Source: Sipunculus nudus (Eukaryota; Annelida; Sipuncula; Golfingiida; Sipunculidae). From it: a stretch of DNA of 64,000 bases. Positions 1 through 13,600 of the stretch are shown one piece after another (within the stretch, counting starts at the first letter, position 1; each line of letters begins with the position of its first letter). Below the pieces are notes generated by a model. The model made no database searches. It saw nothing but the letters and a program-made list of their open reading frames with translations, and was not told the DNA's origin. The DNA is taken from NCBI GenBank assembly GCA_026874595.1, contig CM049318.1:26192956-26256955 (forward strand), in the 5' to 3' direction. The translations under genes and the position numbers were made by a program.

Positions 1-630
1 TCTAGTATCTCAGTAACACAGTGATTGCAATTCCATGCATATTGATCATGGACAGTTTAATCCGTCCTAAATTCTTGTGGCGTCACTTGTATTTTGTTTA
101 TTCCTTACAATTTTCCTAATTTGAAACTTCAAATGAAGCAGTTTGGATATTTACTACTATTAACAGAGTAAAAATGGACCTTTCGGCCTAGAAACATCTA
201 ACTGAACAACCAGGGAGGTCCTAGGGAAACCTGAAATAAAATCATGGTGTTCTATTTTCTGCGAGCTAGTGTACGCAAACATGATTTTAGTATCCATAGA
301 GTCAGACGGGTACAAATTGTATCCATTTGGCCTAGAAGCATCTGAAATGACATTAAGAGAGGTCCTAGGTAAATGTCCATGGAGGCATGAAAAAGGTCGT
401 TATGACCTACATTCTGCGAAATGTAGGAGGAAAAATCATGGGCTCAAATGGTATCAGTTAGAATCTTCTAATGCAACATCCAGGGAGGTCTATCTTAGAA
501 ACCTTAAGAATGGTAACCATAAACAACCAGTGAGTTTATGGGCACGTTTTCTTCGAAACCTAAGATTTGTTACTGTTAAGTGGCTGCTATAAGAGCCAGG
601 ATCTCTTATGTGCATCCCATTTAGAAAGAA
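1..630 (+). repeat. Diverged AGGTCA-repeat family fragment
   Basis: Carries modules of the family also seen at 16.9-19.1, 21.7-22.1, 24.4-25.1, 34.4-35.9 and 46.3-48.5 kb: 'acaaattgtatcc...ggcctagaa', 'gaggtcctagg' and a near-perfect inverted repeat AGGTCG-tta-TGACCT at 394-408. The 107-codon frame here is part of the repeat, not a gene. Confidence 0.6.
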
Positions 631-700
631 TAGGTCGTCTGACCATCAGTAGCAACATCAGTAAAAAGAGTAATAATTCGGAATTAAAAAGTATACTTAC

Positions 701-760
701 AGGAACATCTTTGGGCACATTCTGAAGCCACCTGGATATTCTTATCTTATATCCGTTGAA
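701..760 (-). CDS. 60-nt exon (FNGYKIRISRWL... 20 residues)
   Basis: Acceptor with an excellent pyrimidine tract (TTCTTTTTTTCAG) and donor GTAAGTAT. Only one of three frames is open: 20 codons, phase 0 at both ends. The composition (Y, W, R, I, proline near the end) differs from the charged stalk exons, so this may begin the C-terminal domain. Whether it joins the same transcript is an inference, since a decayed stop-containing exon copy lies between it and unit A. Confidence 0.5.
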
Positions 761-3354
761 CTGAAAAAAAGAATAGCATTTATTTATTCGTATTAATCCA
801 TGTTAGAAAAATAAATTAAATTATTTTATTTATAAAACTATAAAAGTAATTTGCAGTTGAATGAACACTTTCTTTTGGTTTGTCAGTGTACTGTCCGTTC
901 GTGCCGCCCCTCTTTTTACAAAATATCTCTGAAACCCCTGCTGCTTTCTTCACCAATCTGTGCGGCAATATTGCTCACACCAATAACATTTGATTTGGTC
1001 ACACTAGCTTACTTGAATTACTTTCTGCGATCCATTATTGTTCCCCGCTCCACGGATGCGGGGAACATTGTTTTGGGTTTGTCTGTCTGTCCTTCTGTCT
1101 GTCTCTCTGTCCGTCCGTCAGGTTTCGTTTCCGTGCGATAACTTTCCTAATTATTGTCCGATTACATCCTACTTTGGGCAGTGATTGCTCTCATGCATAT
1201 CTTGGTTGGAATTGGTTTTGGAGTGTCTGACTTATGTCTGTCTGTCTGCCTGTCAAGTTTTCGTTTCCGTTCGGTAACTTACCTAAATATTATCCGATTT
1301 CATTCAAATTGTGGTCAGTGATTCCCCTCATGCTTACTATGGTTGGGATTTGTTTTGCGGTGCCTGGCTTCTGGTTGTATGTCTGTCAGATTGTCTGTCT
1401 GTCCCTCAGGTTTTCATTTCCATGCGATAACTTTCCTAAATATTATCTTATTTCATTCAAATTTTGGTCAGTGATAGCTCTCATACATACCCTAGTTAGG
1501 ATTTGTTTTGGAGTGTCTGGCTTCTGTCCGTCTGTCTGGCACTCTGTCAGTCCATCCTTTATCAAACATGAAAATCAACAAGACCCCAAATGGGGGTTAT
1601 TAATTCCACGAATTTGCTTGTAAACTTCTATATTTGCATTCAGATAAGTCAGTGAATAAGAATGCTTTATCTCTGGAAAAAGACATTAATACCATGTATC
1701 AAAGGAATTTCAATTGAATAGAATTATTTTAAAGTGCTTTCTCGGGAATTTAATTTGGCTTGTCGCATCATTTATGGTTTCATGTTTTCAAAAATATGGT
1801 CACGATCCTTTGCTAACAGCTGATGTACCACTGCAAACGAGTAACATGAAAAGGCAAAACGCTTTATATTTGACCTATGTTATCACAATAGTTTGTTTCT
1901 TCTCCACAAGGAGATGTCAAAAGTGGTCAAGCAATTAAATTTATGGAAACATTGGAGATCTCCGGACTCCGGACAAGCGAAAAGTTAGTCCGTTTCTCTA
2001 AAAACAGGTGACGTATTTATGGTATAGCTATCTCCAAAAGTCGTTGTTTAGGGCGTCTGAAACAAAATTTACTGCATGTATCAGACAATAATTCAAGGCG
2101 TAATGAGTTTTAAGGGCCGCTTGACAATATTAGATTTCTGCATGTGTGTGTGTGTCGGGGGCGGGGGGGAGGGGGGTTAGTTAATAGTTTCCAATACGCG
2201 GTATGGTTATAATAAGGTACAAATTTGTTAATGACATGAATGTAATAGAAAATCTGGATATTATAAAATGGAACCACAAAGGATAAACAGATATAGCCAG
2301 GGAACGTGGTAAATAATATTTAATAATTCTTTTTCATTATTTAATAATGCTGTGCTTAAGTTAATGTTATCACCAATTGTATATGCATGAGAATTGGTCG
2401 ACAGATAAAAAAAAAATTAAGCAGTGTTTATTTATTGTGTTAAATAATTATGCTTACTGTACAAGGTTATTATGATTGGCCGACGAAATGATCTAGTGGG
2501 TCATGACATAGTTGAAGGAGCCTTGTTTGTAATTTCCAGTTGGCAGGTTCGAAAAGACCAGAAGACACGGCTAGAATACTCTGGGGGCTGCTTGGAGGCA
2601 GATTCGATATATAGTCGGCCGACGGCCGTCCGACACAGTCAGCGATTAACGAGTCGTCCTACAGCAATCTCCGCAGATAAAAAGCCAGTGTTTATAGGCG
2701 GTAATACGTTTTGGATGAGACAGATGGTACGAAGAGGGGTTATGCATTAAATACAGGGAGAAAACAGAGTTAGGTTTGGAATAGCTTAGTTCTAGCAGAG
2801 AAGGGCGTTAAAAGTACCATGAGAGTGCTTTTTGTGTGTATGAGATTAGAGCCAGTTTTCGGCAAACGGAAGCCATTTTGGATGATTCTGTAAAATCTTG
2901 TTCTCTTTACTCCCAGACATTGTTTTGCTGTTGGGACTTTGACGTGAAAATTCCCGGGAAATATATGTCCTATACGTTTGTGCTGTGACAACTGGTGACT
3001 CGATCGATATAGACATGAAGAGAAAATCCATTTGTAAATTCAAGTATTAGTCCATTGATTGAACTGTGTGCCTTAGGCTGTCCTTGTGATCAACCTAAAA
3101 ACCGGAGGTACTACAGCCAATAATCGGAGTATTTCTTCGTGAAACTGTGAGATCATTACCACGCAGTGACATCGATACTGGGCGTTAACAACATGGCGAT
3201 TGCTGTCCAGTAATTGTTAAAACTTGGCCAGGAGCATGGGTATGAAGGGTCAGCTGTACAAGAGAGATATACGAAAACGAGGGGCCGATAGAGGCGAACA
3301 AAAAAGCAGAAAGATAAAAGAGAGGAAACAAACAAAAACACAGAGAACAGGAAG

Positions 3355-3395
<41 letters not shown>

Positions 3396-6300
3396 AAGAA
3401 AGAAGAAAAATAGAGTAACAGAGAGCGAAAGAGGGAACAAGAAATGGAAAGAGCGAGATAGCAACAGCTCTTGTGATAAAAAAAAGAGCCTGCAGCTGCA
3501 AGAGAGTACTGTTCAGCCCCGTACCGCAGTGACGACAGTGGTTGAAGGATATCCGGATTTACCAAGATCAAAGACGGAAGTGACGACCCAGATAGCTACG
3601 TGTTCTCGTTCGAGAGGTTGGCCGAGCAAGTCAAGTGGAGAAGCGAGCTGTTGTCAACCCAGCTAACGGCGCTTCTGACGGGAAAGGTTTGAGATTGTTA
3701 TTGCCGTTTATTCAGTTTTCTTTCTTTAGACTATGTTGTTGTAAAATCAGCGTTGTTCACTAGACATAGTTATACTGAAGATGGCCTTAGAAGTAAAGAC
3801 CTAAAAGCACAATGACAAATAGAATTATAATTATGACTTCCTGATTCATCAGAAGTTGCTTCTGTGAAGAGGGAAAGACCTAAACCGAAATGAGAAACGT
3901 ATTTATAGACATAGAAAAAAGCTTACTTTTACCTATTCCTTATGGTGTCGAGACAAAATTTATTTTTCAATAATGATCTATTGAATGTATATTGCAAGGG
4001 CCGTATGACAACCGCGAATATTTGATGTTTGTGAACCTATACACATGTTGGGGGGGGGGGATGCTGATATTCGAATAAGAGTTACTACAACATGGGATTT
4101 ACTGGAATTTCTTTTGGTTTTCTTTATTAATATTATTTCACAAATCTATGAGTTTTTAGATTATTAAAAATGATCCCTCCTTGTCTAACAGATGTGTACA
4201 TGTGAAGAAGTGAAAAACCTAGAACCGCCATGTCGAACGAATTTGTAGACATACAAAAACCCAGACTGCAGCAGTATCAGCCACGTATCCTTTTATCTAC
4301 TCCTCATAATTTCGAGAAGGCTTTATTTTCCAAAAATGATCTTGTGATTGTTAATCCATATGTCGTATAAGTATATCAGATATATTCTGACCGACAAAGA
4401 AGTCCACTGTGTGTGTCTTCATTCGACATTTTCTAGTTCCGAATACGTGGTGTAGATAAAGTAAAAACAATTTTGTAATGTAAATCAGATTGGTAACATA
4501 CACGGCCCGGATATTTATTTTAGAGTTCCTAACACATGGGATGTTCCGGAACAATTTAGTTTTATCTACACCAACGTTAATTATAACCTATTTGTCTGTT
4601 TACTTACTCTTTCGTTCAGTCCATCAATCTGAAAAACAAAAACAAAAATTACAGTATGAGTCAGGCAACAAATATGCTTAAAAATTGAATCGAGTTTGAC
4701 AGGGACTGTTATCGTAGTCTGTTAGTGCTTTTGCGTTTGTAACACTAGACTATTCCCTAATACATTTCTCATTACTATTGTGCACCAAGAACCGATGGGT
4801 TGTTTTGTTTCTAAAATATTTGTTATCACTTGGTTGTAGAAATTATAATCCTAACCTGCATGTTCTGACGAATTTCAGTGTGCGACGTGTTGATCTGAAA
4901 AGCTAAACCGTATCCAAAACGTTTCCGTAGATACATAAGAAGATTAACTTTTGCTTTTACCTTACGCTCTTCAAACAGCGCTTAACCTATCAGTCTACTT
5001 CCTATATCGTAAGGCGCTGTTTGTTATGACCTCGTATCCTGAATTGCAACACCAGAGGGGAGCACTGTATTTTTGTCCAATCAGATGAGACCTTGTGCTG
5101 GAAGACAAAGCCAAGCGAGGAATACACGGAGCCAATCATATTCATTACTTTTTGAGTGACAGCTCATCCCCCAGGGTAACTGTCCGAACAGGCCACAGGC
5201 TCAGAGAGAATTGCCCCTAAAGTGGTTTGCTTAGGGCCTTGGGCACATAGGATGCTCGGCCGGTGAGCTGTAATTCAAACGAAACGTACCAACAAAGGCT
5301 AGGTGCACACCTCGCTTTCTGGTTTCAGTTCTGCAGACAACAGTAACATGGCTACGCTAACACAGTTATAATGTCATAATCAAATCGGTCGATGATGCGA
5401 GAATGCAGAGGGAGAATGCAGAGGCAATTAAAATACGACCATAAACTGTCATCAAGCAACGCTTGAAGCGCAGTTACGGCAGAGCCAGGAGAATGCAGAG
5501 GGAGCAATTTAAATACGACCGGAAACACATCAAGTGGCGCTTGAAGCGCGGCAATGGGCGGAGCCAGGATGCCTGTCGAGTGTTTGTTTATTGGCATCTG
5601 ATTGGCTGCTTGTCACATCGTACGCACGTGTATTTCAGTGGACAACAAACTGCCATCTGGTGCCTAAATATATCATAAACGGTCAAAGCTGGCAGCGTGA
5701 AAATCAGTTGCTTCTTTAGAAGCGCAAGATTTCCGCTGCCTCGGGAGCGTACTTTTACCTATCCCTTTCTTTAAAATGATCTTTTGACTGTATAAAGCAA
5801 GGGCCGCATGACAAGCGGAATTATCAGAGGTTTTTTGGATTTGCACAAAAGTGTGAGATGGGAGTTCATAGACTGTTATAACTTCCTAATACGCGGTGTG
5901 GATACATTTAGGTAAACATAGTAATGTTATACTGATTGGTTAAAGACAGATTTCCAAACAAAAGGGAATTTTGGAATCATTAAACGTGATTAAAAAAAAT
6001 GTAATTCTTACCTCCTCTTGTTTTTTTCCTGCTTCTTCATGTAAATTTTTGTTCTGAAACAAAAAAATAACTGCATGAATCGGGGAATAATTCAAAGTGT
6101 AATGACTTTCAAGGGCCGTTTGACAGTATTAGATGTCTTCAGACATACACAGAAGTCCGCGCATGTTTGTGTGTGTGTGTGTGAGGGGGGGTTATTAGAC
6201 TTTATAGTTTCGAATACACGGTATGGTTATAATAAGGTACAAATTTGTTATTGACAGGAATGTAATAGCTTCTACGGTTATGATAATGGAACCTCACAGG

Positions 6301-7367
6301 ATAAAGAAATATAGCCAGGGAACGTAGTTAATAAAATCTAATAATTCTTTTTTAATGTTAAATAATGCCGTGCTTAAGTAAATGTTATGATTAATTGTAT
6401 ATACATGAGAACTGGTCGATCGATAAATCATTCAGCAGCGTTTATTTTTTGTGTTAAATAATTGAGCTTACTGTACCAGGTTATTATGATTGGCCGACGG
6501 AAGGATCTAGTGGGTCATGACATAGTTATAGGAGCTTTCTTTGTAATTTCCAGTAGCCAGGTTCAACAAGACCAGAACATGCGGTTAGAATATTCTCGTG
6601 GCTGCTTGGAAGCAGGTCCGATTTATAGTCGGCCGAAAGTCAGTGTTCACCGAGTCGTCCTAAAACAACCTCCCAAGATAGGAAGACATTGTTTATAGAT
6701 GACAATATTTTTATGTCAGTCAGATTGTAACAAGCGGGGTTCTGCATTAAATACCGAGAGAAGACTGAGTTAGGCTTGGAGTAGTTTAGTTATAGCCGAG
6801 CATGGCGTTAAAAGTACTGTGAGAGTACTTTTTTCTTATTTTTTTGTCTGAGATTAGAGCCAGTTTTCGGCAAATGGAAGCCAATTTGGATGATTTTCGA
6901 ATAAACTTGTTCTCTTTACTCCTAGACATGGTTTGGCTGCTGGGACTTTAGCGTGAAAGTTCCCGGGGTAATATATGTCCTCTGCGTTTAAGGTGTGACA
7001 TACTGGCGACTCGATCGATATAAACATGAAGAGAAAATCCATTCGTAAATTCAAGTATTAGTCCATTGATTGAACTGTGTGCCTTAGGCTGTCCTTGTTG
7101 TCAACCAAAAAACCGGAGGTACTACAGCCAATAATCGGAGTATTTCTTCGTCATAATGTGAGATTATTAACATGCAGTGACTTCGATACTCTACGTTAAC
7201 AACATGGCGATTGCTGTCCAGTAATTGTTAAAGCTTGCCCAGGAGAATATATATTACAGATTCAGCTGTACAAGTGAGATATAAGAAAACGAGGGGCCGA
7301 TAGAGACGAACGAAAAAGCAGAAAGATAAAAAGAGAGGAAACAAACAAAAACACAGGGAACAGGAAG

Positions 7368-7416
<49 letters not shown>

Positions 7417-10400
7417 AGAAAGACAGAAGAAAAATAGAATATAATAAAGAGCGAAAGAGGGAACAAGAAATGGAAAGAGCGAGATAGCACCAGCTCTTGA
7501 AGATAAAAAAAAGTCTGCAGCTGCAAGAGAGTACTGTTCAGCCCCGTTCTGCAGTGAAGACAGTGGATGAATGATATCCAGATTAACCAAGATCAAGGAC
7601 GGAAGAGGCGACCCAGATAGCTACGTGTTTCCGTTCGAGAGGATTGCCGAGCAAATCAAGTGAAGCAGCGAGCTGTTGTCAACCCAGCTAACGGCGCTAC
7701 TGACGGGAAAGGTTTGAGATTGTTATTGCCGTTTATTTAGTTGTATCTCTTTAGACTATGTTGTTGTAAAATCAGCGTTATTCACTAGACAAAGTTATAC
7801 TGAAGATGGCCTTAGAAGTAAAGACCTAGAGCACAATGACAAATAGAATTATAATTATGACTTCCTGGTTCATCGGAAGTTGGTTCTGTTAATAGAGAAA
7901 AGACCTAAACCGAAATGAGAAACGTATTTATAGACATAGAAACTAAGGTTACTTTCACCTATCCCTTATGGTGTCGAGACAAAATTTATTTTTCAATAAT
8001 GATCTATTGAATGTATATTGCAAGGGCCGTATGACAACCGCGAATTTTTGATGTTAGCGAGCCTATACACATGTTTGGGGGGGGGGGGGGGATGCGGTTA
8101 TTCGATTAAGAGTTACTACAAAAGGGGATTTATTTGAATTTCTTTTGTTTCTCTTTATAAATATTATTTCACAACTCTATGAGCTTTTAGAACATTTAAA
8201 ATGATCCCTCCATGTCTAACAGAATTTGTACATGTGAAGAAGTGAAAAACCTAGAACCGCCATGTCGAACGTATTTGTAGACATACGAAAACCTAGACTG
8301 CAGCAGTATCAGACATGTAACCTTTTATCTACGCCTTATAGTTTCGAGAAAAGCTTTATTTTCCAAATATGATCATGTGATTGTTGATCCATATGTCGTA
8401 TATCAGATATCATCGGACCAACACATAAGCCCGCGTGTGTGTGTGTTTATTCGACTTTTTCTAGTTCCGAATACTTGGTATAGATAAAGTAAAAACAATT
8501 TTGTAATGTAAATCAGATTGGTTACATACACGGGCCGGATATTTATTTTAGAGTTCCTAACTCCTGGGATGTACAGGAATTATTCAGTTTTATCTAAATC
8601 AACGTTAATTCTTACCTCTTTGTCTGCCTACTTACTTTTTCTTTCAGTCCATCAATCTGAAAAAAAAATTACAGTACGAGTCAGGAAACAAATATGCTTA
8701 AAATTGAATGAAGTTTGAAAGGGACTGTACTCGTGCTCTGTTAGTGCTTTTGTGTTTGTAACACTAGATTACGATTCCCTTATACATGTCTCATTAAATT
8801 TGTTCCCAAAGAACCGATGGGTTGTTTTGTTTCTGAAATATTTATTATCACTTGGTTGTAGAAATTATAATCCTAACCTGCATGTTCTGACGAATTTCAG
8901 TGTGCGAGGTGCCTATCTGAAAAGCTGAACCGTATCCAAACCGTTCCCGTAGATACTTAAGAAGGTTAACTTTTGCTTTTACCTATAACTTTCTCTATAA
9001 AGATCCTTGACTGTATAAAGCAAGGAACGTACGACAAGCGGAATTATCAGAGGTTTTTGGATTTGCACAAAAGTGTGAGATGGGAGTTAATCGACTATTA
9101 TAACTTCCTTATACGCGGTGTGGATATATAAAGGCAAAATAGTGATGTTATACCGATTGGTTACAGAGAGATTTCCAAACAAAAGGGATTTTCGGGAATA
9201 ATTAAACTTTATAAAAAAAAGGTAATTCTTACCTCCTTTTCCTTGTGCAAAAGTTCTTTTTGTAAATTTTTATTCTGAAACAAAAAGAATAACTGCATGA
9301 ATCTGGCATCAATTCAAAGTGTAATGACTTTCAAGGGCCGTTTGACAATATTAGATGTCTTCAGACATACACACAAGGCCGCGCATGTTTGTGTGTGTGT
9401 GAAGGGGGGGGGGGGTTATTAGACTTTATGGTTCAAATACACGGTATGGTTATAATAAGGTACAAATTTGTTATTGACAGGAATGTAATAGCTCCTACGG
9501 TTATGATAATGGAACCTCACAGGATAAAGAGATATAGCCAGGGAACGTAGTTAATAAAATCTAATAATTCTTTTTCAATGTTAAATAATGCTGTGCTTAA
9601 GTAAATGTTATGATTAATTGTATAAACATGAGAACTGGTCGATCGACAAATCATTCAGCAGCGTTAATTTTTTGTATTAAATAATTAAGCTAACTGTACC
9701 AGGTTATTATGATTGGCCGACGGAAGGATCTAGTGGGTCATGACATAGTTAAACGAGCTTTGTTTGTAATTTCAAGTAGCCAGGTCCAGCAAGACCAGAA
9801 CACGCGGCTAGAATATTCTCGTGGCTGCTTGGAAGCAGGTCCGATTTATAGTCGGCCCAAAGTCAGTGTTCACGGAGTCGTCCTAAAACAATCTCCTAAG
9901 ATAGAAAGACATTGTTTATAGATGACAATATGTTTTATGTCAGTCAGATTGTACCAAGCGGGGTTCTGCATGAAATACCGGGAGAAGACTGAGTTAGGCT
10001 TGGAGAAGTTTAGTTCTAGCCGAGCATGGCGTTAAAAGTACTGTAAGAGTACCATTTCTTATTACTTTTGTCTGAGATTAGAGCCAGTTATCGGCAAACG
10101 GAAGCCAATTAGGATGGTTTTGGAAGGAACTTGTTCTCTTTACTCCTAGAAATTGTTTGGCTGCTGGAACTTTAGCGTGAAAGATACCGGGAAATATATG
10201 TCCTCCGCGTTAGTGGTGTGACAACTGGCGACTCGATCGATATAAACATGAAGAGAAAATCCATTCGTAAATTCAAGTATTAGTCCATTGATTGAACTGT
10301 GTACCTTAAGCTGTCCTTGTGATCCACCTAAAAACCGGAAGTACTACAGCCAATAATCGGAGTATTTCTTTGTGATAATGTGAGATCATTACCATGTAGT

Positions 10401-10590
10401 GACTTCGATACTCTACGATAACAACATGGCGATTGCTGTCCAGTAATTGTTACAACTTGGCCAGGAGTATGGGTATTAAAGGTTCAGCTGTACAAGTGAG
10501 ATATAAGAAAACTAGGGCGCCGATAGAGACGAACGAAAAAGCGGAAAGATAAAAGAGAGGAAACAAACAAAAACACAGAGAACAGGAAGG

Positions 10591-10655
<65 letters not shown>

Positions 10656-13600
10656 CGAGAGAAAAGAGAAAGAAAGAAGAAAAATAAAATAGTGAGCGAA
10701 AGAGGGAACAAGAAATGGTAAGAGCGAGATAGCATCAGCTCTTTTTGATAAAAGAAAAAGAGTCTGCAGCTGCAAGAGAGTACTGTTCAGCCCCGTACTG
10801 CAGTGACGACACTGGATGAACGATATCCGAATTTACCAAGATCAAGGACGTAAGAGGCGACCCAGATAGCTATGTGTTTCCGTTCGAGAGGTTGGCCGAG
10901 CAAGTCAAGTAGAGAAGCGAGCTGTTGTCAACCCGGCTAACGGCGCTTCTGACGGGCAAGGATTGAGATTGTTAATGCCGTGTATTTAGTTGTCTTTCTT
11001 TAGACTATGCTGTTGTAAAATCAGCGTTGTTCACTAGACAAAGTTATACTTAAGATGGCCTTAGAAGTGAAGACCTAGAGCAAAATGACAAATAGAATTA
11101 TAATTATGACTTCCTGGTTCATCGGAAGTTGGTTCTGTTAATAGAGAAAAGACCTAAACCGAAATGGGAAACGTATATATGTACATAGAAAATAAGGTTA
11201 CTTTCACATATCCCTTATGGTGTCGAGACAAAATTTATTTTTCAATAATGATCTATTGAATGTATATTGCAAGGGCCGTATGACAACCGAGAATATTTGA
11301 TGTTTGCGAACCTATACACATGTTGGGGGGGGGGGGGGGGATGCGGATATTCGATTAAGAGTTACTACAAAAGGGGATTTACTGGAATTTCTGTTGTTTC
11401 TCTTTATAAATATTATTTCAGAACTCTGAGCTTTTAGGATATTTAAAATGATCCCTCCTTTTTTAACAGAACTCGTACATGTGAAGAAGTGAAAAATCTA
11501 AAACCGCCATGTCGAACGTATTTGAAGATATACAAAAACCTAGACTGCAGAACTATCAGCCACGTATCCTTTTATCTACGCCTTATAGTTTCGAAAAAAG
11601 CTTTATTTTCCAAAAATGATCTTGTGATTGTTGATCCACATGTCGTATATCAAATATCATCGGACCAACACATAAGTCCGCGTGTGTGTGTGTTTATTCG
11701 ACTTTTTCTAGTTCCGAATACTTGATGAAGATAAAGTAAAAACAATTTTGTAATGTAAATCAGATTGGTTACATACACGGGCCGGATATTTATTTTAGAG
11801 TTCCTAACTCCTGGGATGTACAGGAATTATTCAGTTTTATCTAAATCAACGTTAATTCTTACCTCTTTGTCTGCCTACTTACTTTTTCTTTCAGTCCATC
11901 AATCTGAAAAAAAAATTACAGTACGAGTCAGGAAACAAATATGCTTAAAATTGAATGAAGTTTGAAAGGGACTGTAATCGTGCTCTGTTAGTGCTTTTGT
12001 GTTTGTAACACTAGATTACGATTCCCTTATACATGTCTCATTAAATTTGTTCCCAAAGAACCGATGGGTTGTTTTGTTTCTGAAATATTTATTATCACTT
12101 GGTTGTAGAAATTATAATCCTAACCTGCATGTTCTGACGAATTTCAGTGTGCGAGGTGCCTATCTGAAAAGCTGAACCGTATCCAAACCGTTCCCGTAGA
12201 TACTTAAGAGGTTAACTTTTGCTTTTACCTATAACTTTCTCTATAAAGATCCTTGACTGTATAAAGCAAGGAACGTACGACAAGCGGAATTATCAGAGGT
12301 TTTTGGATTTGCACAAAAGTGTGAGATGGGAGTTAATCGACTATTATAACTTCCTAATACGCGGTGTGGATATATAAAGGCAAAATAGTGATGTTATACC
12401 GATTGGTTACAGAGAGATTTCCAAACAAAAGGGATTTTCGGGAATAATTAAACTTTATAAAAAAAAAGGTAATTCTTACCTCCTTTTCCTTGTGCAAAAG
12501 TTCTTTTTGTAAATTTTTATTCTGAAACAAAACAAAAAAAAAAATAACTGCATGAATCAGGCATGATTCAAAGTGTAATGTCTTTCAATGGCCGTTTGAC
12601 AAGATTAGATGTTTCCAGACATACACACAAGTCAGCGCATGTGTGTGTGTAAGGTGGGGGGGGGGGGCTTATTAAACATTATAATTTGAATACACGGTAT
12701 AGTTATAAAAAGGTACAAATTTGTTATTGACACGAATGTAATAGCTACTACGGCTATGATAAATGGAACCTCACAGGATAAAGAAATATAGCCAGGGAAC
12801 GTGGTTAATAGAATCTAATAATTCTTTTTCAATGAGTAATAATGCTGTGCTTAAGTTAACGTTAAGATGAATTGTATATACATGGGAATAGGTCGATCGA
12901 TAAATCATTCAGCAGCGTATATTTTTTGTGTTAAATAATTGAGCTCACTGTACCAGGTTAAATAATGTAAGTAATGCTGTGCTTAAGTAAATGTTATGAT
13001 TAATTGTATAAACATGAGAACTGGTCGTTCAACAAATCATTCAGCAGCGTTTATTTTTTGTGTTAAATAATTGAGCTTACTGTACCAGGTTATTATGATT
13101 GGCCGACGGAAGGATCTAGTGGGTCATGACTTAGTTAAACGAGCTTTGTTTTTAATTTCCAGTAGCCAGGTTCAACAAGACAAGAACACGCGGCTAGAAT
13201 ATTCTCGTGGCTGCTTGGAAGCAGGTCCGATTTATAGTCGGCCCAAAGTCAGTGTTCACCGAGTCGTCCTAAAACAATCTCCCAAGACAGAAAGCCATTG
13301 TTTATAGATGACAATATGTTTTATGTCAGTCAGATTGTACCAAGCGGGGCTCTGCATTAAATACCGGGAGAAGACTTGAGTTAGGCTTGGAGTAGTTTAG
13401 TTCCAGCCGAGCAGGGCGTTAAAAGTACTGTAAGAGTACTTTTTCTTATTTTTGTTGTCTGAGATTAGAGCCAGTTTTCGGCTAACGGAAGCCAATTAGG
13501 ATGATTTTGGAATAAACTTGCTCTCTTTACTCCTAGACACTGTTTGGCTGCTGGGACTTTAGCGTGAAAGTTCCCGGGAAATATATGTCCTGTCAGTTTG

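Larger units (their letters stand above)
2062..6053. repeat. Tandem exon-intron unit A (~4.0 kb)
   Basis: First of four head-to-tail units. Shared landmarks in order: 'aagggccg' and TG tract, 'gattggccgacg' block, GA microsatellite at about 3,358, poly-G at about 4,050, then the 21-, 39- and 42-nt minus-strand exons. It is about 790 bp longer than unit B solely because of the insert at 4963-5751. Just left of it, near 2,020-2,061, a decayed counterpart of the 42-nt exon carries an in-frame TAA. Confidence 0.8.
6054..9274. repeat. Tandem exon-intron unit B (~3.2 kb)
   Basis: Second unit, with the same landmark order (conserved block at 6,487, GA tract at about 7,374, poly-G at about 8,070, three exons 8,636-9,274). 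Its part from about 8,420 to 9,250 is almost identical to unit C at +3,247. Confidence 0.85.
9275..12521. repeat. Tandem exon-intron unit C (~3.25 kb)
   Basis: Third unit, with landmarks at 9,709, about 10,593 (GA tract), about 11,325 (poly-G) and exons at 11,883-12,521. The peptides of all three exons equal those of unit B. Confidence 0.85.

Noticed and set aside
1040-1066. GTTCCCCGC...GCGGGGAAC resembles a bacterial type I-E CRISPR repeat
   Set aside because: It occurs once with no spacer array, in a eukaryotic repeat context; better explained as the hairpin end of the TGTC repeat element.
1234-1623. 129-codon plus frame with hydrophobic repeats
   Set aside because: It coincides exactly with three monomers of a DNA repeat, and the inverted copy at 45.9-46.1 kb gives the related peptide on the other strand; a product of repeat sequence.
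2020-2061. Fourth copy of the 42-nt exon left of unit A
   Set aside because: Aligned position and acceptor remain, but phase 0 gives a stop at the third codon and no donor is found; treated as a dead exon.
3156-3571. Overlapping Ser/Leu/Phe-rich minus frames and an Arg/Glu-rich plus frame around the GA tract (also at 7.3 and 10.5 kb)
   Set aside because: They are all three readings of a GA/TC microsatellite and its purine-rich flanks; length varies with the tract and no domain is present.
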